Below, in pieces: positions 33,987 to 44,424 of a stretch of 64,000 bases of DNA. The stretch comes from Belnapia mucosa (GTDB taxonomy: Bacteria; Pseudomonadota; Alphaproteobacteria; Acetobacterales; Acetobacteraceae), in assembly GCF_016775475.1 (NCBI RefSeq), contig NZ_JAEUXJ010000002.1, positions 534,013 through 598,012 of the forward strand, read 5' to 3'. Every line of letters begins with the position of its first letter. The stretch's first letter is position 1. Below the pieces are notes generated by a model, which saw only the letters and a list, made by a program, of their open reading frames with translations, ran no database searches and was not told the origin of the DNA. Made by a program: the position numbers and the translations under genes.

Positions 33987-35036
33987 TCAGCCGTTCCAGA
34001 CCGGCTGGCCGTTCGCCTTCACCTCGGCCTTCCAGGCGGCGCGGATCTGGTCCTGCACCGGCTTCGGCAGCGGGATGTAGTCGAGCTGCTTCGCCAGGTC
34101 GGCGCCGTTATTGAAGGCCCAGTCGAAGAACTTCATCACGTTCCGGCTGCGGTCGGCATCGGTCGGGTTCTTCGGCAGCAGGATGAAGGTCGGCGAGACG
34201 ATCGGCCAGGAGGTCGCGCCCTGCTGGTCGATCAGGCTGGCGGCCATGCCCGGCGCGTTCCAGTCGGCACTCTGCGCCGCGGCGATGAAGCTATCATGCG
34301 TCGGCTTCACGAACTGGCCGGCCTTGTTGCGGAGCTGGGTGGTGACCAGCTTGTTCGAGACCGCATAGGCGTTCTCGACATAGCCGATGGCGCCGCGGAT
34401 GTTCTTCACCGTGCCGGCCACGCCCTCATTGCCGCGCGCGCCGGTGCCGGCGGGGAACCGGACCGAGGTGCCGATGCCGACCTTCTCCTTCCATTCCGGC
34501 GAGACCGCCGAGAGGTAGGAAACCCAGACGAAGGTCGTGCCAGAGCCGTCCGCCCGATAGACCGGCGCGATGGCGAGGTTCGGCAGCGACACGCCGCGGT
34601 TCAGCTCAACCAGCTTCGGGTCGTTCCACTTGGTGACCTTGCCCATATAGATCTCGGCGAGCAGCTCGCCGGTCAGCTTGAGCTGGCCGTCCTCGACGCC
34701 CGGGATGTTCACGATGGCGACCAGGCTGCCCATCACGGAGGGGAACTGCAGCAGATTCGCCTCGGCGAGCTGCTGCGGCGTCAGCGGCGCGTCGGAGGCG
34801 CCGAAATCCACCGTGCGGTTGCGGATCTGGTTGATGCCGGCGCCCGAGCCGACCGACTGGTAGTTCACCGTGATGCTGGTGGCGCCGCGGCCCGCCTCGG
34901 CCCATTTCTGGTAGACCGGGTTGGGGAAGGTCGCGCCGGCGCCGGTGATCTGGGCGGCCTGGGCGAGGACGCGGCGGCCGCCGAGGGCGGTTCCGGCGAG
35001 CAGGCTGGCCGCAGTCAGCAGATGGCGACGTTGCAC
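33987..35036 (-). CDS. pstS: Phosphate-binding periplasmic protein PstS
   Basis: A 349-residue binding protein. MQRRHLLTAASLLAGTALGG carries a twin-arginine-like signal and ends near VLAQA. The mature start ITGAGATFPNPVYQKWAE is the classic PstS opening, and SDAPLTPQQL, ADGSGTTFVWVSYL and TGARGNEGVAGTV supply phosphate-contacting loops. It delivers phosphate to PstCAB. As first gene of pstSCAB-phoU-phoB it should be strongly induced by PhoB at low phosphate; a candidate Pho box lies about 95 bases upstream. Confidence 0.95.
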   Translation of the reverse strand: MQRRHLLTAASLLAGTALGGRRVLAQAAQITGAGATFPNPVYQKWAEAGRGATSITVNYQSVGSGAGINQIRNRTVDFGASDAPLTPQQLAEANLLQFPSVMGSLVAIVNIPGVEDGQLKLTGELLAEIYMGKVTKWNDPKLVELNRGVSLPNLAIAPVYRADGSGTTFVWVSYLSAVSPEWKEKVGIGTSVRFPAGTGARGNEGVAGTVKNIRGAIGYVENAYAVSNKLVTTQLRNKAGQFVKPTHDSFIAAAQSADWNAPGMAASLIDQQGATSWPIVSPTFILLPKNPTDADRSRNVMKFFDWAFNNGADLAKQLDYIPLPKPVQDQIRAAWKAEVKANGQPVWNG

Positions 35037-35129
35037 GTGTGTCTCTCCACAGTTGTCGTGGCCAGGACTGGAGGGCCCCGGCGGCGGCGCCTTCCTAGAG
35101 CCGCCGTAAGACGCCCCGGTTGCAGATCG

Positions 35130-35147
35130 ATGAAGCTTCTATGACGG
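35130..35147 (-). promoter_or_regulatory. Candidate Pho box upstream of pstS
   Basis: Read toward pstS the sequence is CCGTCAT-AGAA-GCTTCAT, two 7-base direct repeats spaced by 4, the Pho-box layout (consensus CTGTCAT). The first half matches 6 of 7 positions, the second only 4. Its position ahead of the operon is right, but the match is modest. Confidence 0.4.
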
Positions 35148-35182
35148 CAACCGGATGATATGCCCCTGTCATCCAGTATTTA

Positions 35183-36001
35183 TTAGGCTGACGGAGGCGG
35201 CCCCGCCCAGGCCGGCCGGCGCTTTTCGCGGAAGGCGGCCAGCCCCTCCCGCCCCTCGGCCGAGGCACGCTGCATCCAGCCTTCATGCGCCAGCAGTGCC
35301 ATCTGCCGGGCATCGAGCTTCATGCCATTGACGCCGAGCAGGCTGTCCTTGGTGACGGCCGACGCGCCAGGGGCGGCGAGCAGGACCTCGCCGAGGATCG
35401 CCTCCAGCCGCGCCTCGATGTCCGATGCCGCCACCACCTCATGCACCAGTCCGATCCTGAGCGCCTCGGCCGCGTCGAATCTCTCCCCGGTGACGGCATA
35501 GCGCCGGGCCTGGCGCAGCCCCATGGCCTGGACCATTTGGGCCGAGATCGGGGTGGGGGAGACGCCGACCCGCACCTCGGTCAGGCCGAAGATCGCCTCC
35601 GGCACCGCCAGCGCCACATCGACGCAGCAGACCAGGCCGCAGCCCCCGCCGAAGGCCGCGCCCTGCACCAAAGCGAGGGTCGGGCGGGGGAATTCGTTCA
35701 GCAATTGCATGGCGCGGGTGGTGGCGAGCGAGGCCTCGAAGGCCGCCTCCGGCGGGTAGGTGGAGACCTCGGCCAGCCAATTGATATCGGCCCCGGCGGC
35801 GAAATGCCGGCCCGCCCCGCGCAGGACCAACGCCCGCACCCCGGCATCGCCGGCCAGCGCCTCCAGCGCCCCGGTCAGGGCGGCCAGCAGCGCGGCGTTA
35901 TAGGCATTGCCCTGGCGCGGCCGGTTCAGGGTGGCGGTGACGATGCCGCGGGCATCGCGGCTGAGCAGGACGGGCGGCTCCTCCATCGGGGTCTTCTCCA
36001 T
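35183..36001 (-). CDS. Enoyl-CoA hydratase/isomerase family protein (LiuC/AtuE-like)
   Basis: A 272-residue crotonase. The oxyanion-hole segments are HFAAGADINWL and AAFGGGCGLVCCVDVALA, and the retained catalytic glutamate is in FGLTEVRVGVSP. The usual first glutamate is absent (GGGCGL), as in methylglutaconyl-CoA and isohexenylglutaconyl-CoA hydratases (LiuC, AtuE). These also share ARRYAVTGERFDAAEALRIGLVHEV. It could therefore act in leucine or acyclic-terpene breakdown, but no other liu or atu gene is here. It is divergent from the gamma-glutamyltransferase-like gene and upstream of, but not part of, the pst operon. Confidence 0.8.
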   Translation of the reverse strand: MEKTPMEEPPVLLSRDARGIVTATLNRPRQGNAYNAALLAALTGALEALAGDAGVRALVLRGAGRHFAAGADINWLAEVSTYPPEAAFEASLATTRAMQLLNEFPRPTLALVQGAAFGGGCGLVCCVDVALAVPEAIFGLTEVRVGVSPTPISAQMVQAMGLRQARRYAVTGERFDAAEALRIGLVHEVVAASDIEARLEAILGEVLLAAPGASAVTKDSLLGVNGMKLDARQMALLAHEGWMQRASAEGREGLAAFREKRRPAWAGPPPSA

Positions 36002-36057
36002 GATTGACAGGGACTCGGCGGTGGGCGGAGCCTTCCTCGTCCAAGGGAGCCGCCGCC

Positions 36058-37758
36058 ATGCACGCCACCCGCCCCACCCTATACGGGTCCCGCCATGCCG
36101 TCTCCGCTGGCCATTACCTGGCCGCCGCCGCCGGCTTCGCCGTGCTGGAGGGGGGCGGCAATGCCGTGGATGCCGGCTGCGCCGCCGGCATCGCGCTCGG
36201 CGTGCTGCTGCCGGATCTGGTGAATGTGGCGGGCGTCGCGCCCATCCTGATCCGCATGGCCGATGGCAGGGTCGAGACCATCGCCGGCCTCGGCCCCTGG
36301 CCCGCCTCCATCCCCGCCGACCTCTTCATGCGGGAGCATGGCGGCAAGATCCCGAACGGCGTGCTCCGCACCGTGGTCCCGGCCGCGCCCGCTGCCTGGA
36401 TCACGGCGCTCGAGCGCCACGGCACCATGGGCTTCGGCGATGTGGCGCAATACGCCATCCGCTATGCCCGCGACGGCTTCGCGGTCTATCCGCTGCTGGC
36501 CGAGAATATCCGCACGCATGAGGAGGACTATGCCCGCTGGCCCAGCACGGCCGCGATCTTCCTCCCCGGCGGCAGGCGGCCCGAACCGGGGGAGAAATTC
36601 CTCCAATCCGACCTCGCCCGCAGCCTGCAATATATGGCCGATGAGGAGCGCGCAGCGTCCGGGAAGGGCAGGGCGGCCGGACTCGCCGCCGCCCATGCCG
36701 CCTTCTACCGCGGCGACATCGCCCGCGAGATCGCCGCTTTCATGGCGCGGGAGGGCGGCTATCTCACCATGGCCGATCTCGCCGCCTACCGGTCCCGCAT
36801 CGAGCCGGCGGTGAGCCGCATGTGGCGCGGGCATGAGGTGCTGACCTGCGGCCCCTGGTGCCAGGGCCCGGCCCTGCTGGAGGCGCTGCTGCTCTTCGAG
36901 CGCGGCGGCTTCGCCGGGATGGAGCACAACAGCGCCGACTACCTGCATCTGATGGCCGAATGCGTGAAGGCGGCGATGGCCGACCGCGAATACCATTTCG
37001 GCGACCCGGCCTTCGTCGATGTCCCGCTCGACACCCTGCTGGGCGAGGCGCATCTCGCCGCCCGCCTGGCCGAGATCGACCCGGCCCGCGCCCTGCCGGG
37101 CATGCCGCCGCCGATCCTCAGCCCCGGCACCGGGGCGCATGGCCCGGCCGAGCGCGCCCTGCCGATGGTGGAGGCCGATACCTCCTACTGCGCGGTGGTG
37201 GATCGCTGGGGCAATGCCTTCAGCGCCACACCCTCGGACGGGTCCTGGAATTCGCCGGTGGTGCCGGGGCTCGGCCTCATCCCCTCCAACCGCGGCAGCC
37301 AGAGCCGGCCGGACCCGCGCCATCCCTGCGGCGTCGCCCCCGGCAAGCGCCCGCGCCTGACGCCGAACCCGGCCATGGTCGTGACGGCCAAGGGCGGCGT
37401 CATGCCTTTCGGCACGCCGGGCGGCGATGTGCAGATCCAGGCCATGCTGCAGGTGATGGTGAACATCCTCCATTTCGGGATGGAGTTGCAGGAGGCGATC
37501 GAGGCCCCGCGCATCGCCAGCTATTCCTTCCCCTCCTCCTTCGCGCCCTTCGACTATTTCCCCGGCCGGCTGGCGGTGGAGGACGGCATCCCGCAATCGA
37601 CGCGCGACGCCCTCGCGGCCCGCGGCCACGAGGTCAAGGACTGGAAGCACCGCACCTGGCTGGCCGGCACGGTGGAGGTGGTGAAGAGCGACCCGGCCAG
37701 CGGCCTCATCGCCGCCGGCGCCGATCCGCGCCGCCCGGCCTATGCCATCGCGGGGTAG
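36058..37758 (+). CDS. Gamma-glutamyltransferase family protein
   Basis: A 566-residue Ntn-hydrolase proenzyme. The large-subunit part shows GGGNAVDAGCAAGIALGV and GLGPWPASIPADLF. The expected autocleavage site is EADTSYCAVVDRWGNAFSATPSDG: the nucleophile Thr is retained, but the usual T-T-H following it is T-S-Y. GTPGGDVQIQAMLQV near the C-terminus is the usual GGXXI block. There is no signal peptide, so it is cytoplasmic. Relatives include glutathione hydrolases and cephalosporin or other acylases, and the substitution next to the nucleophile makes a non-glutathione substrate likely. AAGGGAGC precedes the ATG at 36058. Followed by palindromes. Confidence 0.82.
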   Translation: MHATRPTLYGSRHAVSAGHYLAAAAGFAVLEGGGNAVDAGCAAGIALGVLLPDLVNVAGVAPILIRMADGRVETIAGLGPWPASIPADLFMREHGGKIPNGVLRTVVPAAPAAWITALERHGTMGFGDVAQYAIRYARDGFAVYPLLAENIRTHEEDYARWPSTAAIFLPGGRRPEPGEKFLQSDLARSLQYMADEERAASGKGRAAGLAAAHAAFYRGDIAREIAAFMAREGGYLTMADLAAYRSRIEPAVSRMWRGHEVLTCGPWCQGPALLEALLLFERGGFAGMEHNSADYLHLMAECVKAAMADREYHFGDPAFVDVPLDTLLGEAHLAARLAEIDPARALPGMPPPILSPGTGAHGPAERALPMVEADTSYCAVVDRWGNAFSATPSDGSWNSPVVPGLGLIPSNRGSQSRPDPRHPCGVAPGKRPRLTPNPAMVVTAKGGVMPFGTPGGDVQIQAMLQVMVNILHFGMELQEAIEAPRIASYSFPSSFAPFDYFPGRLAVEDGIPQSTRDALAARGHEVKDWKHRTWLAGTVEVVKSDPASGLIAAGADPRRPAYAIAG

Positions 37759-37759
37759 A

Positions 37760-37860
37760 GCGTGATCGGCGGAGGCTGGAACGGCCGGAGCCGTGAATCA
37801 CGCGACGAAACAACAGGCTGGAGCATGATCCACGATCCTCGGATCGTGGATCATGCTCCA
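37760..37860. repeat. Palindromic intergenic elements
   Basis: Two inverted repeats lie between the gamma-glutamyltransferase-like and D-aminoacylase genes. The second has perfect 20-base arms (37819-37838 and 37841-37860) with a two-base loop, TGGAGCATGATCC outward. The first has 7-base outer arms GCGTGAT/ATCACGC (37760-37766, 37797-37803). Both begin with a (T)AGAGC/GGAGC-G/ATGATC motif similar to the elements at 11.6 kb. Confidence 0.7.
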
Positions 37861-37930
37861 AGCGCCCCTTGCCGGCCGGCGCCTCCGGTCGCAGACTTGG
37901 TCAACCGACCAAATTCCGGAGGAGGCGCCC

Positions 37931-39649
<1,719 letters not shown>

Positions 39650-39693
39650 GCCAGGCCCGCTTCCGGGCGACGAGACCAGCTTCGATTCGGGAA

Positions 39694-39724
39694 ATGCCCT
39701 GCCGGAACGGCAGGGTATTTTTTT
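39694..39724 (+). terminator. Rho-independent terminator of the D-aminoacylase gene
   Basis: CCCTGCCG-GAA-CGGCAGGG forms a perfect eight-pair stem (39697-39715), extended by a few A-T pairs, followed by TATTTTTTTG. It is the clearest terminator in the window. Confidence 0.85.
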
Positions 39725-39840
39725 GCCCCAATCAGGCCGAACCATCGCCCGCTCGAAACCGGGCGAAAGTGGGCGCGCATCGCTTGCTGCGCATTTTGAG
39801 ATGTTATAGGAAAAGCCAGGATCTACGGGAAAGCCGAGTC

Positions 39841-40188
39841 GTGGAAAAAGCCAAATTCGATCTCGAAAACATGAGCGTCCAGGACCTGACCGCCCTGCGC
39901 GATGCCGCCGAGGCGAAGCGCCTGGAAAAGCTGGACGGTGCGCGGGATGCGATCCTGGCCGAAGCCAAAGAGAAACTGGCGCAGCTCGGCCTCCCCTTCG
40001 AGGCCGCTTGGTCGGGGCGTTCCGCAGAGGCTCCCGCCCGCGGTTCGAAAAAGACCTCTTCGGGAAGCCAGGTCGCCGCGAAATATCGCGGTCCGAATGG
40101 CGAGGAATGGTCCGGGCGGGGCCGCCTGCCGAAATGGCTTCATGCCATGGAAGCGGAAGGCCGGAAGCGGGACGAATTCCGGATCTGA
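39841..40188 (+). CDS. H-NS-family nucleoid protein (alphaproteobacterial type)
   Basis: A 115-residue protein. The N-terminal coiled-coil-forming part (FDLENMSVQDLTALRDAAEAKRLEKLDGA) mediates dimerisation. The C-terminal DNA-binding core is KYRGPNGEEWSGRGRLPKWL, the H-NS/HvrA motif W-S/T-G-X-G-R-X-P. Such proteins silence AT-rich genes and regulate nitrogen or photosynthesis genes in Alphaproteobacteria. I choose the GTG at 39841 (giving a leading EKAKFDLENMS), which matches the family length; ATG at 39871 is the alternative. The upstream 120 bases are relatively AT-rich and hold a weak TTGCTG/TATAGG pair 15 bases apart. Confidence 0.85.
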   Translation: MEKAKFDLENMSVQDLTALRDAAEAKRLEKLDGARDAILAEAKEKLAQLGLPFEAAWSGRSAEAPARGSKKTSSGSQVAAKYRGPNGEEWSGRGRLPKWLHAMEAEGRKRDEFRI

Positions 40189-40206
40189 ACCGTCCCGCGA
40201 AACCGG

Positions 40207-41010
40207 TCAGGCGAGAAAATTCAGCACAGCCGCGTTGAAATCCGCCGGGTTGTCGCTGCTCATCCCATGCGCCGCATTCGGGATGACGACCCGGCTGGTA
40301 TCCGGCATTACCCGCGCCAGAGCCTCGATAATGGTGGTGAATTGCGGCTGGGTTTGCGCGCCATTCACCAGCAGGGTCGGAACCCGGATCGACTCCGCCG
40401 CGGCCTTTCCATAAGGCCGCCGCCGCTCGTCGATCTGTCCCAGGAGCGTATGGGCATTATCGAGGTTGATCGCCTTGCGCGTGGCGGTCCGCCGCTCCCA
40501 GGCGCCGGGGCCGCCGGTATGCTCGGCGAAGCGGCGCATGGCCCCTTCAGTATTGCCCGCCTTCAGCAGCGCGGCGGCCTCGGCGAAGGCCTGGCCCTGC
40601 TTGCCGGAGCCGCCCGAGGCCCCGCCCAGGCTCTCATCCAGCTCGCCGCCCGGCTCCGCCAGGACCAGCCGGCGGATCAGCGCCGGGTGCCGCTCCGCCA
40701 GGCGGAAGGCGATATGCCCGCCCCGCGAATGCCCGATCACATCCACCGGCCCCGCCCCGAGCGCGGCGATGAAGCCCGCCATGTCCTCGACATGCTGGTC
40801 GATCTTGAAGGTGTCGCCGACGCCATCCCAGCGCTCCGGCCAGTAGTGGCGGAGGCTCGGCGCCAGCACCCGGAAGCGCGCCCCGAGGGGTTCCATCTGC
40901 GGCGCCCAGTAGCGCTGGTCGTTCAGCGAGCCATGGATCAGCACCAGCGGCTCGCCGCTCCCGGCTTCCGCATAGTCCATCTCATAGCCATTGACCGTCA
41001 GGCGCGGCAT
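40207..41010 (-). CDS. Alpha/beta-fold hydrolase
   Basis: A 267-residue serine hydrolase. LVLIHGSLNDQRYW forms the oxyanion hole, the nucleophile elbow is GHSRGGH, and the catalytic histidine is in VVIPNAAHGMSSDNP. The cap contains a Gly/Ala-rich stretch. Many esterases, lactonases and C-C hydrolases share this pattern, so the substrate is open. The ATG at 41010 opens MPRLTVNGYEMDY and has GAGGGAAGCG upstream. It is divergent from the DUF1194 gene. Confidence 0.82.
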   Translation of the reverse strand: MPRLTVNGYEMDYAEAGSGEPLVLIHGSLNDQRYWAPQMEPLGARFRVLAPSLRHYWPERWDGVGDTFKIDQHVEDMAGFIAALGAGPVDVIGHSRGGHIAFRLAERHPALIRRLVLAEPGGELDESLGGASGGSGKQGQAFAEAAALLKAGNTEGAMRRFAEHTGGPGAWERRTATRKAINLDNAHTLLGQIDERRRPYGKAAAESIRVPTLLVNGAQTQPQFTTIIEALARVMPDTSRVVIPNAAHGMSSDNPADFNAAVLNFLA

Positions 41011-41072
41011 CGCTTCCCTCCCATCCTTTGCCTCAGGATGCGGGCCCGCCGGCATCCCCGCAAGGAGCCCCG

Positions 41073-41762
41073 ATGCGCCGCCGCCATCTCCTCGCCGGCC
41101 TCGCCGCCAGCCCTGCCCCAACCCTTGCGCTCTCCCAGCCGGCGGAGGTCGATCTGCTGCTGGCGCTGGCCGTCGATGCCTCCGGCTCCATCGACCCGGA
41201 TGAATTCCAGCTCCAGCGCGAGGGCTATGCCGAGGCGCTGACGCATCCCGGCGTGCTCGCCGCTATCCGCGGCAAGCCGCGCGGCGCCATCGCCGTCGCC
41301 ATGGTGGAATGGGGCTCGCCGGGCGGCGCGGCGACAGTGGTGGAGTGGATGCGGCTCTCGGACGGCGCCTCCGCCATCGCGCTGGCCGAGGCGGTGCTGC
41401 GCGCGCCGCGCAGCGGGCAGAGCTGGAACGCGATCGGCGATGCGCTGGACCATTGCGCCGCCCTCATCGCGCAGGCGCCCTTCCGGGCGACGGAGCGCGT
41501 CATCGACCTCTCGGGCGATGGTCCCGATCTCCGCTCCCGCACCCCGGCGCCGGTGGCCCGCGATGCGGCGGTCGGGTCGGGCATCACCATCAACGCCCTG
41601 GCCGTCGCCGCCGCCGGGCAGGTGACCCGCGCCGGCGAGCCGCTGGCCGAGACCTATCGGCGCGAGGTGATCGGCGGGCCCGGCGCCTTCGTCGTCACGG
41701 CCGAGGATCGGCGCGACATCTCCCGCGCCCTGCGGGCCAAGTTGATCCGGGAGATCGCCTGA
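41073..41762 (+). CDS. DUF1194 protein (second paralogue)
   Basis: A 229-residue secreted protein with a short signal (MRRRHLLAGLAASPAPTLALS). The vWA metal motif is LALAVDASGSIDPDE, then ATERVIDLSGDGPDLRSR and ETYRREVIGGPGAFVVTAEDR match the protein at 17158-17898 nearly block by block. AAGGAG lies before the ATG. Two copies 23 kb apart suggest a family of exported vWA proteins. No partner (MoxR-type ATPase or similar) is visible near either. Confidence 0.8.
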   Translation: MRRRHLLAGLAASPAPTLALSQPAEVDLLLALAVDASGSIDPDEFQLQREGYAEALTHPGVLAAIRGKPRGAIAVAMVEWGSPGGAATVVEWMRLSDGASAIALAEAVLRAPRSGQSWNAIGDALDHCAALIAQAPFRATERVIDLSGDGPDLRSRTPAPVARDAAVGSGITINALAVAAAGQVTRAGEPLAETYRREVIGGPGAFVVTAEDRRDISRALRAKLIREIA

Positions 41763-41822
41763 CGCGGTCCGATGGCCGCAGCGCCGCACGGCGCGAAGGG
41801 CTGAATCGGTCCGCCAGCCAAG

Positions 41823-42785
41823 CTACTCGATGCGGAGCCCTGCGCCGCGGATCACCCCGCCCCATTTCTCCAGCTCGCTCCGGATCAGCGCCGCGAACTG
41901 CACCTGGTCCTGCACCCAGACCGTGGCGCCGGCGCGGCGGATGCGCTCCGCGGTTTCTGGCGCCTGGACGACGCCGATCAGCGCCGCCGAGAGCCGGTCG
42001 CGGATCGGCTGCGGCATGGCGGCGCCGGCGATGAAGCCGAACCAGACATAGACCACATAGTCCCGCAGCCCGGCCTCGGCGAAGGTCGGCACATCGGGCA
42101 GGGCGGGGTCGCGCTCGCTGCCCGTCACCGCCAGGGCCCGCAGCCGTCCATCCTGCACATGCGCCAGGACATTCGGCAGGTTGTCGATGGTCATGTCGAT
42201 CCGCCCGCCGATCAGGTCGGCGACGGCCGGCGCGCTGCCGCGATAGGGCACATGCACCAGCTCGAGCCCCGCCCGCGCCCGGAACAGCTCGGCCGCCAGA
42301 TGCGGGCTGCTGCCGGCGCCGGAGCTGGCGAAGCTGATCCGCCCCGGCTGCGCCTTGGCCCGCGCGATGAGGTCGGCGAGCGAGGCGATCCCACTATCCG
42401 CCCGCACCGCGAGGCAGTTCATCAGCCGCGTCGTGACGCAGAGCGGCGCGATGTCCCGCACCGGGTCGTAGCCGGTATTGGCGAAGAGGAAGGGATTCAT
42501 CGTCAGATTCGCCGTATTGGCGACCGCGATGGTGTGGTGGTCGGTCGCCTGCGCCGTGGCGGCGATGGCGAGCGAGCCGCTCGCCCCCGGCCGGTTCTCC
42601 ACCAGGCCGACCTGCCCGAGCGCATCCCCGATCCGCTCCCCGACCAGCCGAGCCAGGGTGTCGTTGATGGCGCCGGGGGTATAGGGCACCAGGATGCGGA
42701 TCGGCCGGTCGGGCCAAGCCTGGGCCCGGACCGGTGCGGCGAGCAGGGCAGGGGAGGCGAGCAGTGCCCGCCGCATGATGGCCAT
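41823..42785 (-). CDS. Tripartite tricarboxylate transporter binding protein (TctC/Bug family)
   Basis: A 320-residue protein. Signal MAIMRRALLASPALLAAPVRAQ is followed by WPDRPIRILVPYTPGAINDTLARL (the Bug-family opening). The pocket segments VENRPGASGSLA, VPYRGSAPAVADLIGGRIDMTIDNLP and VPTFAEAGLRDYVVYVW are all present. The family binds carboxylates for TctAB, whose genes are not nearby. It is last in a minus-strand run of SDR, acyl-CoA dehydrogenase and acyl-CoA ligase genes (32 bases after the ligase stop). Its ribosome-binding site lies in a perfect hairpin. Confidence 0.88.
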   Translation of the reverse strand: MAIMRRALLASPALLAAPVRAQAWPDRPIRILVPYTPGAINDTLARLVGERIGDALGQVGLVENRPGASGSLAIAATAQATDHHTIAVANTANLTMNPFLFANTGYDPVRDIAPLCVTTRLMNCLAVRADSGIASLADLIARAKAQPGRISFASSGAGSSPHLAAELFRARAGLELVHVPYRGSAPAVADLIGGRIDMTIDNLPNVLAHVQDGRLRALAVTGSERDPALPDVPTFAEAGLRDYVVYVWFGFIAGAAMPQPIRDRLSAALIGVVQAPETAERIRRAGATVWVQDQVQFAALIRSELEKWGGVIRGAGLRIE

Positions 42786-42791
42786 TCCCGT

Positions 42792-42814
42792 TTCCTCCCA
42801 GGCTTTGGGAGGAA
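42792..42814 (-). promoter_or_regulatory. Hairpin covering the tctC ribosome-binding site
   Basis: In the transcript TTCCTCCCA-AAGCC-TGGGAGGAA forms a perfect nine-pair stem right after the acyl-CoA ligase stop. The Shine-Dalgarno GGGAGGAA is its whole 3' arm, 7-8 bases from the tctC ATG at 42785. It may control tctC translation or attenuate read-through. Confidence 0.55.
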
Positions 42815-42816
42815 GG

Positions 42817-44424
42817 CTACACGCCCTGCAACCGCCCGCGCAGTTCGAATTTCTGGATCTTGCCGGTGGAGGTCTTGGGCAGCGGGCCGAAGCTGACGCG
42901 CTTCGGGCATTTGAAATGCGCCAGCCGCGCCCGGCACCAGGCGATCACCTCCGCCTCGGTCGGCGGCTCGGCGCCGGGGCGTGGGGTGACGAAGGCATGC
43001 GGCACCTCGCCCCATTTCGGGTCGGGCGCGGCGACGACGGCGGCTTCCATGATGGCGGGATGGGCATAGAGCACCTCCTCCACCTCGAGGGTCGAGATGT
43101 TCTCCCCGCCCGAGATGACGATGTCCTTCGCCCGGTCCTTCACCTCGATATAGCCATCCGGGTGCATCACCCCGAGATCGCCGGTATGGAACCAGCCGCC
43201 GGCGAAGGCCTGGGCATTGGCCTCCGGATTGCGGAGATAGCCCTTCATCACCGTATTGCCGCGCAGCATCACCTCGCCGAGCGTCCGGCCATCGGCCGGG
43301 ACGGGGGCCATGCTGGCGGGGTCGATGACGGCGGCCTCCTCCAGCATCGGGTGGTTGACGCCCTGGCGGGCCATGAAGGCGGATTTCTCCGCCAGCGGCA
43401 TCTCCTCCAGCCCTGGCTGCCAGAGGCAGATGGTGGCCGGCCCGTAGCACTCCGTCAGGCCATAGAGATGCGTCACGGCGAAGCCCATCGCCTCCATCCC
43501 GGCGATGACCGGCGAGGGTGGCGCCGCCCCGCCGGTGGCGATGGCGACCGGACCGGGGAGGGGGCGCTTCACCGCATCCGGCGCATGGATCAGCATGGTC
43601 AGCACGACCGGGGCGGCGCACATATGCGTCACGCCATGCCCGGCGATGGCGGCGAAGATCGCGCCGGGCTCGACCCGCCGCAGGCAGACATGCGTGCCGC
43701 CCTGCAAGGTCACGGCCCAGGTATAGGTCCAGCCATTGCAGTGGAACATCGGCAGCGTCCAGAGATAGACGCTGCGCGGCGTGAGGTTGAAGGCGAGCGC
43801 ATTGGCCGTGGCGTTCAGATAGGCGCCGCGGTGATGGGTGACGACGCCCTTCGGATTGCCGGTGGTGCCGGAGGTGTAGGAGAGGCCGATCGCCTCCCAC
43901 TCATCCTCCGGCATCCGCACCGGCGCGGCCGGGTCGCCGCCGGCGAGGAAGGCCTCATACTCGGTCGCGCCCAGCACCTCGCCATCCGGGGCCTCGCTAT
44001 CGGCGATGTCGATGACCGTCATGCCCTCCGGCACCGCGCCGCGGGCGGTGCGGGTGAATTCGCGGTCCACCAGCAGCAGCTTCGCGCCGGAATGCCGCAG
44101 GATGAAGCCGATCGCCGCCGTATCCAGCCGGATGTTCAGCGTCAGCAGCACCGCGCCGGCCATCGGCACGCCGTAATGCGCCTCCAGCATCTCCGGCGTG
44201 TTCGGCGCCATGATGGCGACGACATCGCCTGGCGCGATGCCCGCCTGCCTCAGCGCCGAGGCGAGGCGCCGGCTTCGCTCCGCCATTTGGGCGTAGGTGG
44301 TGCGCCGCTGCCCGTGGATGACTGCGACCCGCCCCGGATAAATGCGCGCCGCCCGCAGCAGGAAGGAGATGGGCGAGAGCGGGACATGGTTGGCCGCGAG
44401 CCGGGGGAGGTCCGCGTCATCCAC
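42817..44424 (-). CDS. AMP-dependent acyl-CoA synthetase
   Basis: A 535-residue adenylate-forming ligase. It has the phosphate-binding motif LSYTSGTTGNPKGV, LPMFHCNGWTYTWAVTLQGG, the AMP motif GLTECYGPA, GWFHTGDLGVMHPDGYIEVKDRAKDIVISGGENIS and the catalytic lysine in KTSTGKIQKF. These resemble medium-chain or 3-methylmercaptopropionyl-CoA ligases (DmdB-like). It activates a carboxylate with ATP and CoA. The start is GTG at 44424, which overlaps the stop of the upstream acyl-CoA dehydrogenase by eight bases (GTGGATGA). Upstream residues in that frame are shadow. Confidence 0.88.
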   Translation of the reverse strand: MDDADLPRLAANHVPLSPISFLLRAARIYPGRVAVIHGQRRTTYAQMAERSRRLASALRQAGIAPGDVVAIMAPNTPEMLEAHYGVPMAGAVLLTLNIRLDTAAIGFILRHSGAKLLLVDREFTRTARGAVPEGMTVIDIADSEAPDGEVLGATEYEAFLAGGDPAAPVRMPEDEWEAIGLSYTSGTTGNPKGVVTHHRGAYLNATANALAFNLTPRSVYLWTLPMFHCNGWTYTWAVTLQGGTHVCLRRVEPGAIFAAIAGHGVTHMCAAPVVLTMLIHAPDAVKRPLPGPVAIATGGAAPPSPVIAGMEAMGFAVTHLYGLTECYGPATICLWQPGLEEMPLAEKSAFMARQGVNHPMLEEAAVIDPASMAPVPADGRTLGEVMLRGNTVMKGYLRNPEANAQAFAGGWFHTGDLGVMHPDGYIEVKDRAKDIVISGGENISTLEVEEVLYAHPAIMEAAVVAAPDPKWGEVPHAFVTPRPGAEPPTEAEVIAWCRARLAHFKCPKRVSFGPLPKTSTGKIQKFELRGRLQGV

